From Schaalia odontolytica (GTDB lineage Bacteria; Actinomycetota; Actinomycetes; Actinomycetales; Actinomycetaceae): a DNA stretch of 64,000 nucleotides. The stretch is taken from positions 992,001 through 1,056,000 of the forward strand of contig NZ_CP046315.1 of NCBI RefSeq assembly GCF_009730335.1, given 5' to 3'. The notes under the pieces are model-generated. The model worked only from the letters and a program-made list of their open reading frames with translations, was not told where the DNA came from and did not search any database. Of this stretch, positions 58,890 through 64,000 are shown piece by piece. Position numbers and translations under genes: made by a program. Within the stretch, counting starts at the first letter, position 1. Each line of letters opens with the position of its first letter.

Positions 58890-60394
58890 TGAACGAGCTG
58901 CTGAAGAAGAGCGCCCTCGAGCTGGCGGACATGCTGGCCGCCGGCCAGATCACCTCCGTCGAGCTGACCCAGGCGTGCCTGGACCGCATCGACGCGATCG
59001 AGGACCGCGTGAACGCATTCATTACCGTCGACCGTGAGGGCGCCCTGGCAACCGCGGCCGACGTGGACGCGCGCCGCGCGGCGGGGGAGACCCTGCACCG
59101 CCTGGCGGGCGTGCCGATCGCGGTGAAGGACAACGTGGTGACGCGCGGCCTGCGCACCACCTGCGCCTCGAAGATCCTGGGCGACTGGAAGCCTCCCTAC
59201 GACGCGACCGTCACCGCCAAGATCAAGGAAGCCGGCCTGCCCATCGTCGGCAAGACCAACATGGACGAGTTCGCCATGGGTTCGTCCACCGAGCACTCCG
59301 CTTTCGGTGCGACCAAGAATCCGTGGGACACCGAGCGTATCCCCGGCGGCTCCGGTGGCGGCTCGGCCGCTGCTGTCGCTGCCTACATGGTTCCCCTGGC
59401 CCTCGGTTCCGACACGGGCGGATCGATCCGCCAGCCCGCGTTCGTGACCGGCACGGTCGGCGCCAAGCCCACCTACGGCGCGGTGTCGCGTTTCGGCCTG
59501 GTGGCCATGGCCTCGTCCCTGGACCAGATCGGCCCCGTCACCCGCACGGTCGCGGACGCGGCCGCCCTGACCGAGCTGATCGGCGGCTACGACCCCAACG
59601 ATTCGACCTCCCTGAACGAGCCGGTCCCCGCGCTCACCGAGGCCGTCGAGTCCGTGGCCGCGCAGGGCTCCATGAAGGGCCTGAAGGTCGGCGTCGTCAA
59701 GGAGCTGAGCGGCGAGGGCTACCAGAAGGACGTCATCGACGCCTTCAACGCCACCGTCGAGAAGTTGCGCGAGGCCGGCGCTGAGATCGTCGAGGTCTCC
59801 TGCCCGCACCTGGAGTACTCGCTGGGCGCCTACTACCTGATCATGCCTGCCGAGGTCTCCTCGAACCTGGCCCGCTTCGACGGCATGCGCTACGGCATCC
59901 GCGTCGAGCCCACCGAGGGCCCCGTGACCGCCGAGCGCGTCATGGCCGCCACCCGCGAGGCAGGCTTCGGCGACGAGGTCAAGCGCCGCATCATCCTGGG
60001 CACGCACGTGCTCTCGGCCGGCTACTACGACGCCTACTACGGCAGCGCCCAGAAGGTGCGCACGCTCATCCAGCGCGACTTCGACGCGGTGTTCGAGCAG
60101 GTTGACGTCCTCGTGTCGCCCACGGCCCCCGAGACGGCCTTCAAGTTCGGCGAGAAGACTTCCGACCCGCTGGCCATGTACCTCTACGACGTCGCCACGA
60201 TCCCCGCGAACCTGGCGGGCATCCCCGGGGTGAACGTGCCCAACGCGGTGTCGTCGGCGGGCCTGCCCATCGGCTTCCAGGTGCTGGCCCCCGCGCGCGG
60301 CGACCTGGTCATGTACAAGGTGGCGTCCCTGGTGGAGGCGCTCAGCGACGATGTTGCGGGTCAGTGCCCCGCAGCTAACTGGGAGGAAAAGTGA
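58889..60394 (+). CDS. gatA: Asp-tRNA(Asn)/Glu-tRNA(Gln) amidotransferase subunit A
   Basis: From ATG 58889, which overlaps the gatC stop, the protein has 501 residues. GatA is the glutaminase that supplies ammonia for transamidation. The amidase catalytic residues are seen: the lysine in AVKDNVVT, the serine-rich [15 protein letters not shown], and [12 protein letters not shown] with the nucleophile region. It works with GatB to convert misacylated Glu-tRNA(Gln), so the organism probably lacks a glutaminyl-tRNA synthetase or uses both routes. Confidence 0.97.
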   Translation: MNELLKKSALELADMLAAGQITSVELTQACLDRIDAIEDRVNAFITVDREGALATAADVDARRAAGETLHRLAGVPIAVKDNVVTRGLRTTCASKILGDWKPPYDATVTAKIKEAGLPIVGKTNMDEFAMGSSTEHSAFGATKNPWDTERIPGGSGGGSAAAVAAYMVPLALGSDTGGSIRQPAFVTGTVGAKPTYGAVSRFGLVAMASSLDQIGPVTRTVADAAALTELIGGYDPNDSTSLNEPVPALTEAVESVAAQGSMKGLKVGVVKELSGEGYQKDVIDAFNATVEKLREAGAEIVEVSCPHLEYSLGAYYLIMPAEVSSNLARFDGMRYGIRVEPTEGPVTAERVMAATREAGFGDEVKRRIILGTHVLSAGYYDAYYGSAQKVRTLIQRDFDAVFEQVDVLVSPTAPETAFKFGEKTSDPLAMYLYDVATIPANLAGIPGVNVPNAVSSAGLPIGFQVLAPARGDLVMYKVASLVEALSDDVAGQCPAANWEEK

Positions 60395-61890
60395 TGACTG
60401 AGCTCATGGATTACGACGAGGCGGCGCGCCGCTTCGACCCGGTTCTCGGCATTGAGGTGCACGTCGAGCTGGGCACCAAGACCAAGATGTTCGACGCGGC
60501 CCCCAACGCGTTTGGCGGCGACCCGAACACCTTTGTGACCCCCGTGTCGCTGGGTCTGCCCGGCTCGCTGCCGGTCGTCAACCACAAGGCCGTCGAGTAC
60601 GCGATCAAGATCGGCCTGGCGCTGAACTGCGAGATCGCTGAGTACTGCCGTTTCGCGCGTAAGAACTACTTCTACCCGGACCTGACGAAGGCCTTCCAGA
60701 CCTCCCAGTCCGACGAGCCGATCGCTCACGACGGCTACGTGGACGTCGAGCTCGAGGACGGCACGATGTTCCGCGTGCAGATTGAGCGCGCGCACATGGA
60801 GGAGGACGCGGGCAAGAACACGCACATCGGTGGCGCGGACGGTCGTATCCAGGGCGCGGACTACTCGCTCGTGGACTACAACCGTGCGGGCGTGCCGCTC
60901 GTGGAGATCGTGACCCGCCCGATCGAGGGCGCCGGCGAGCGTGCGCCCGAGGTGGCCGCCGCCTACGTGCAGGCCCTGCGCGACATTTTCCGTGCCCTCG
61001 ATGTGTCCGAGGCCCGTATGGAGCGCGGCAACGTGCGCGCCGACATCAACGTGTCGCTGCGCCCGACGCCCGACTCCCCGCTGGGTACGCGCACCGAGAC
61101 GAAGAACGTGAACTCCTTCCGCGGAATCGCCTCGGCCGTGCGCTACGAGATGCAGCGCCAGGCTCAGATCCTGTCCGAGGGTGGCACGATCCTGCAGGAG
61201 ACCCGTCACTACCACGAGGAGGACGGGTCGACGTCGTCCGGCCGTGAGAAGTCGGATTCCGAGGACTACCGCTACTTCCCCGAGCCCGACCTGGTTCCGA
61301 TCCGCCCGGATCGTGAATGGGTGGAGGAGCTGCGCGCCTCGCTGCCCGAGCTGCCCGTCGCCAAGCGCCGCCGCCTGCGCACCGAGTGGGGCTACGCGGA
61401 CATGGAGATGCGCGACGTCATCAACGCCGGTGCCCTTGAGCTCATCGAGGCCACGGTCGCTGCTGGCTGTGATCCCGCCTCCGCCCGCAAGTGGTGGATG
61501 GGTGAGATCTCGCGTCGCGCCAAGGAGCGCGAGGTTTCCCTCGACGAGGCCGGGGTCAGCCCCGCTCAGGTCGCTGAGCTGCAGGGTCTCATCGATTCGG
61601 GTCGTATCAACGATAAGCTGGCGCGCCAGGCCCTCGAGGGTGTCCTCGCGGGCGAAGGCGATCCGACGCAGGTCGTCGAGGCCCGAGGCCTCGAGGTTGT
61701 CTCCGACGACGGCGCCCTGACGGCGGCCGTCCAGGAGGCCCTGGACGCCAACCCCGACATCGTCGAGAAGATCAAGGGCGGCAAGGTCCAGGCGGCCGGC
61801 GCCCTCGTCGGCGCGGTCATGAAGGCCACCCGCGGGCAGGCTGACGCCGCCCGCGTGCGTGAGCTGATCATGGAAATGGTCGGTGCCTGA
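60394..61890 (+). CDS. gatB: Asp-tRNA(Asn)/Glu-tRNA(Gln) amidotransferase subunit B
   Basis: ATG 60394 overlaps the gatA stop (TGATG) and has GGGAGG upstream; GTG 60391 in the same frame is an alternative. The protein has 498 residues. GatB binds the tRNA and activates the side chain. The start [20 protein letters not shown], then FCR-type segments [15 protein letters not shown] and [18 protein letters not shown], are typical. The YqeY-like C-terminal domain is present ([35 protein letters not shown]). A perfect hairpin closes the operon. Confidence 0.97.
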   Translation: MTELMDYDEAARRFDPVLGIEVHVELGTKTKMFDAAPNAFGGDPNTFVTPVSLGLPGSLPVVNHKAVEYAIKIGLALNCEIAEYCRFARKNYFYPDLTKAFQTSQSDEPIAHDGYVDVELEDGTMFRVQIERAHMEEDAGKNTHIGGADGRIQGADYSLVDYNRAGVPLVEIVTRPIEGAGERAPEVAAAYVQALRDIFRALDVSEARMERGNVRADINVSLRPTPDSPLGTRTETKNVNSFRGIASAVRYEMQRQAQILSEGGTILQETRHYHEEDGSTSSGREKSDSEDYRYFPEPDLVPIRPDREWVEELRASLPELPVAKRRRLRTEWGYADMEMRDVINAGALELIEATVAAGCDPASARKWWMGEISRRAKEREVSLDEAGVSPAQVAELQGLIDSGRINDKLARQALEGVLAGEGDPTQVVEARGLEVVSDDGALTAAVQEALDANPDIVEKIKGGKVQAAGALVGAVMKATRGQADAARVRELIMEMVGA

Positions 61891-61910
61891 GGTTACTCCG
61901 CACGAGCCTC

Positions 61911-61945
61911 ACGGGGGCCGGGATCGATGCGATCCCGGCCCCCGT
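61911..61945 (+). terminator. Perfect 16-bp hairpin after gatB
   Basis: The arms at 61911-61926 and 61930-61945 pair fully with an ATG loop. Confidence 0.85.
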
Positions 61946-62030
61946 CGGCGTTTCCGGACTGGGTGTCCCGGGTGTGTGCACGCTGCCCTGAAAGAGCGCC
62001 CCGGCCCCGTGCCTGCTCTCCCGAGGAGGT

Positions 62031-62043
62031 GCCCCGGCCTCGT
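62031..62043 (+). repeat. Single left arm of the GAGGCCGGGG element
   Basis: GCCCCGGCCTCGT lies about 125 bases before the malic enzyme start. A variant arm, GCCCCGGCCCCGT, precedes it at 61998-62010. No right arm is present. Confidence 0.55.
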
Positions 62044-62168
62044 CCCTGACCGTTTGCACGTGTCCACGTTGTGGCCTACCCCTTCCTGGGGGAGCGGAAA
62101 GTTACCTAGGATGAGCGCTTGAGGACAGCTGGGCCGACTCTGGCCGGGCGCCCAACGAAAGGACAGAC

Positions 62169-63596
62169 ATGCGCACATCGCCGTCGTACACCGCCTCCTA
62201 CCGTATCGAGGTGGACGAGAAGACGACTTCCATCGCGTCCATTGTTGACGCAGTCTCTTCGACTGGAGCGGAGATCAAGGGCCTCGACGTGGCCGACTCC
62301 GACCGCGGGCGCATCATCATCGACCTGACGTGCGACATGCGCGATTCCGAGCACCGCCGCGAGGTCCGCGACGCCATCGGCGCGCTGCCCGGCGTGACCG
62401 CCGATTCGGTCTCCGACCAGACTTTCATGAGCCATATCGGCGGCAAGGTGGAGATCCACTCCAAGGTGCCGCTGCGTAACCGCGACGACCTCTCGCGCGC
62501 CTACACGCCCGGCGTGGCCCGCGTGTGCACCGCCATCCACGACATGCCCCAGAAGGCCCACCTGCTGACCATGAAGGCCAACACGGTCGCGGTCGTCTCC
62601 GACGGCACCGCCGTCCTCGGCTTGGGCGATATCGGCCCCGAGGCTGCCCTGCCCGTCATGGAAGGCAAGGCCGTCCTGTTCAAGGAGTTCGGCGGCGTCG
62701 ACGCGTGGCCGGTCGTCCTGGACACCAAGGACACCGAAGAGATCATCTCGATCGTCAAGGCGATCGCCCCCGCATACGGCGGCATCAACCTGGAGGACAT
62801 CTCGGCGCCCCGCTGCTTCGAGATCGAAGAGCGCCTGCGCGCCGAGCTCGACATCCCCGTCTTCCATGACGACCAGCACGGCACAGCGATCGTCGTTCTT
62901 TCGGCGCTCATCAACGCGCTGAAGATCGTAGGCAAGAAGATCGAAGACGTGCGTATCGTCGTCTCTGGCGTCGGCGCGGCCGGCAACGCGATCATCCGCC
63001 TGCTGCTCGCCCAGGGTGCGCGCGACATCATCGGCTGCGGCCGCGACGGTGCGCTCTCCGGCGACGACACCGAAGGCATGCACCCCTCCCGTAAGGCGCT
63101 GGCCGAAGCAACCAACCCGCGCCACGTTCACGGCTCCCTCAAGGAGGTCCTGAAGGGTGCCGACGTCTTCATCGGCGTCTCCTCCGGCAATATCCTCGAT
63201 CCCTCCGACGTCGAGACCATGGCTGACGATGCCATCGTCTTCGCCCTCGCCAACCCCACGCCCGAGGTTGACCCGATCGGCGCCGGCAAGTACGCCGCCG
63301 TCGTCGCCACCGGCCGCAGCGACTACCCGAACCAGATCAACAACGTTCTGGCCTTCCCGGGTCTGTTCCGAGGTCTCCTGGATGCCAAGGTCAAGGAGAT
63401 TACGACCGAGGTTCTGCGCGTCGCCTCTGTGGCTATCGCTTCCGTGATCTCCGAGGACGAGCTCTCGCCCTCCTACATCATCCCCGGCGCCTTCGACAAG
63501 CGAGTTGCCCCCGCCGTTTCCAAGGCCGTGCGTCGCGCCGTGCGCGACCTTCCGACCGTGGATATCCCCGTTCAGCCCGACATGGGTGTGAACTGA
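62169..63596 (+). CDS. NAD(P)-dependent malic enzyme with N-terminal ACT-like domain
   Basis: The 475-residue protein decarboxylates malate to pyruvate. The ATG has GAAAGGA upstream. Residues 1-80 form an ACT-like domain (YRIEVDEKTTSIASIVDAVSSTGAEIKGLDV), a regulatory addition. The catalytic part has YTPGVARVC with the tyrosine, LTMKANTVAVVSDGTAVLGLGDIGPEAALPVMEGK with the lysine, and VFHDDQHGTAIVV for metal binding. VVSGVGAAGNAIIRLLL is the nucleotide fold. Cofactor choice is not decided by eye. It links to fumarase through malate. Confidence 0.94.
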   Translation: MRTSPSYTASYRIEVDEKTTSIASIVDAVSSTGAEIKGLDVADSDRGRIIIDLTCDMRDSEHRREVRDAIGALPGVTADSVSDQTFMSHIGGKVEIHSKVPLRNRDDLSRAYTPGVARVCTAIHDMPQKAHLLTMKANTVAVVSDGTAVLGLGDIGPEAALPVMEGKAVLFKEFGGVDAWPVVLDTKDTEEIISIVKAIAPAYGGINLEDISAPRCFEIEERLRAELDIPVFHDDQHGTAIVVLSALINALKIVGKKIEDVRIVVSGVGAAGNAIIRLLLAQGARDIIGCGRDGALSGDDTEGMHPSRKALAEATNPRHVHGSLKEVLKGADVFIGVSSGNILDPSDVETMADDAIVFALANPTPEVDPIGAGKYAAVVATGRSDYPNQINNVLAFPGLFRGLLDAKVKEITTEVLRVASVAIASVISEDELSPSYIIPGAFDKRVAPAVSKAVRRAVRDLPTVDIPVQPDMGVN

Positions 63597-63614
63597 GAGT
63601 CATTTCGGCTGTGT

Positions 63615-63659
63615 GGCGGGCCTGATCGCGCTGGTGATGCGCGGACGGGCCCGCCTTTT
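63615..63659 (+). terminator. Branched hairpin with T-run after the malic enzyme gene
   Basis: GGCGGGCC at 63615-63622 pairs with GGGCCCGCC at 63647-63655, with a weaker inner hairpin (CGCG with CGCG). TTTT follows at 63656-63659. Confidence 0.8.
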
Positions 63660-63757
63660 CGTCGACTGTGCACGGCCATGCAAGCTGAATCGACCCGGAC
63701 TTTTCGTTGTGTTTGGTGGGTTTGTGGGGTGTGTGGTGGGGGTCACGGTGTTTTGGT

Positions 63758-63786
63758 TTGACTTTGGGTGTGGGGGTGGGTAGATT
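63758..63786 (+). promoter_or_regulatory. Strong promoter, probably of an rRNA operon
   Basis: TTGACT at 63758-63763 and TAGATT at 63781-63786 are separated by exactly 17 bases. The stretch between is very G/T-rich. It reads into the leader at the window edge. Confidence 0.8.
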
Positions 63787-64000
63787 ATTCACCTGTCGCC
63801 GCGAGCTTGTTTGTGGGTTTGTGGTGGTGGTTCACTGCTCTGGTGGTTGGGTTTTTGGCTTGGTTTTCTGGGGTGTGTGGGTGTTGTTTGTGAACTCGAT
63901 AGTGTGTTTGTTTGTTTTTTATGCCTGTTTTTTGTTTTTGAGTGTTTTTGGTTGGGATTGCTGGCTGGCTTTGTTTGGTTGGTTGGTTTTTCCGGGCTTT
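63787..64000 (+). ncRNA. Leader of a probable rRNA operon, cut by the window edge
   Basis: The last 210 bases are an unusual G/T-rich leader without any coding frame. TGTTTGTGAACTCGATAGTG at about 63884-63903 resembles the pre-16S leader element of actinobacteria (mycobacterial TTTGAGAACTCAATAGTGTG). The 16S gene itself is not inside the window. Confidence 0.65.

Overview
The window is 64 kb of a high-GC Gram-positive (actinobacterial) chromosome. WhiB1, a PdtaS-type histidine kinase, UvrD2 with an HRDC domain, UPF0182, the DUF2017 and DUF2505 families and ClpS-DUF2017-MurI gene order all point to Actinomycetota. The overall gene set, a decayed dextranase gene and the style of the intergenic hairpins suggest an oral Actinomyces/Schaalia-like organism; that genus-level call is inference.

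Left part (1-26 kb) is mostly core chromosome. It holds a helicase tail, pncB, the clpS-DUF2017-murI-MBL operon, a LysR regulator, rdgB-rph, and a block nudC-uvrD2-ThiF-like-DUF2342-PDZ/Lon-PPA1309-UPF0182 whose order resembles the Mycobacterium region around Rv3192-Rv3199c. Then come several membrane or repeat-rich envelope proteins, the initiator tRNA-fMet, an MgtC-like protein, an amino-acid permease and a DUF4232 lipoprotein.

Middle part (27-42.7 kb) is accessory. An unrecognised 701-aa coiled-coil protein is bracketed by two near-identical hairpin elements. It is followed by a GH66 dextranase pseudogene (two in-frame stops and a frameshift) and a split type I restriction-modification locus: hsdM-hsdS at 31.7-34.4 kb and hsdR at 36.9-39.9 kb. 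Between hsdS and hsdR lie a DUF2188 protein and a divergent pair, a Panacea-domain protein and a RelA/SpoT-domain protein, which looks like a toxSAS-type toxin-antitoxin module. An AlbA_2/Schlafen-like protein follows hsdR, then a TfoX-like gene flanked by a membrane-protein gene and a decayed partial copy of it.

Right part (42.8-64 kb) is again core: a flavodoxin-fold oxidoreductase, a TSUP permease, fumC, an MFS transporter, osmC-thyA-folA, DUF2505, pdtaS and whiB1, an orphan EssC/FtsK-like ATPase, ligA, a phospholipase-D family synthase, gatCAB and an NAD(P)-malic enzyme. The window ends in a strong promoter and a GT-rich leader with the actinobacterial pre-16S signature, so an rRNA operon very likely begins just beyond the right edge.

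A notable genome-wide feature is a family of about 18 intergenic copies of a C/G-rich arm built on ACGAGGCCGGGGC. It usually forms a 12-19 bp hairpin just after stop codons and probably serves as the organism's standard transcription terminator. Incomplete half copies also occur.
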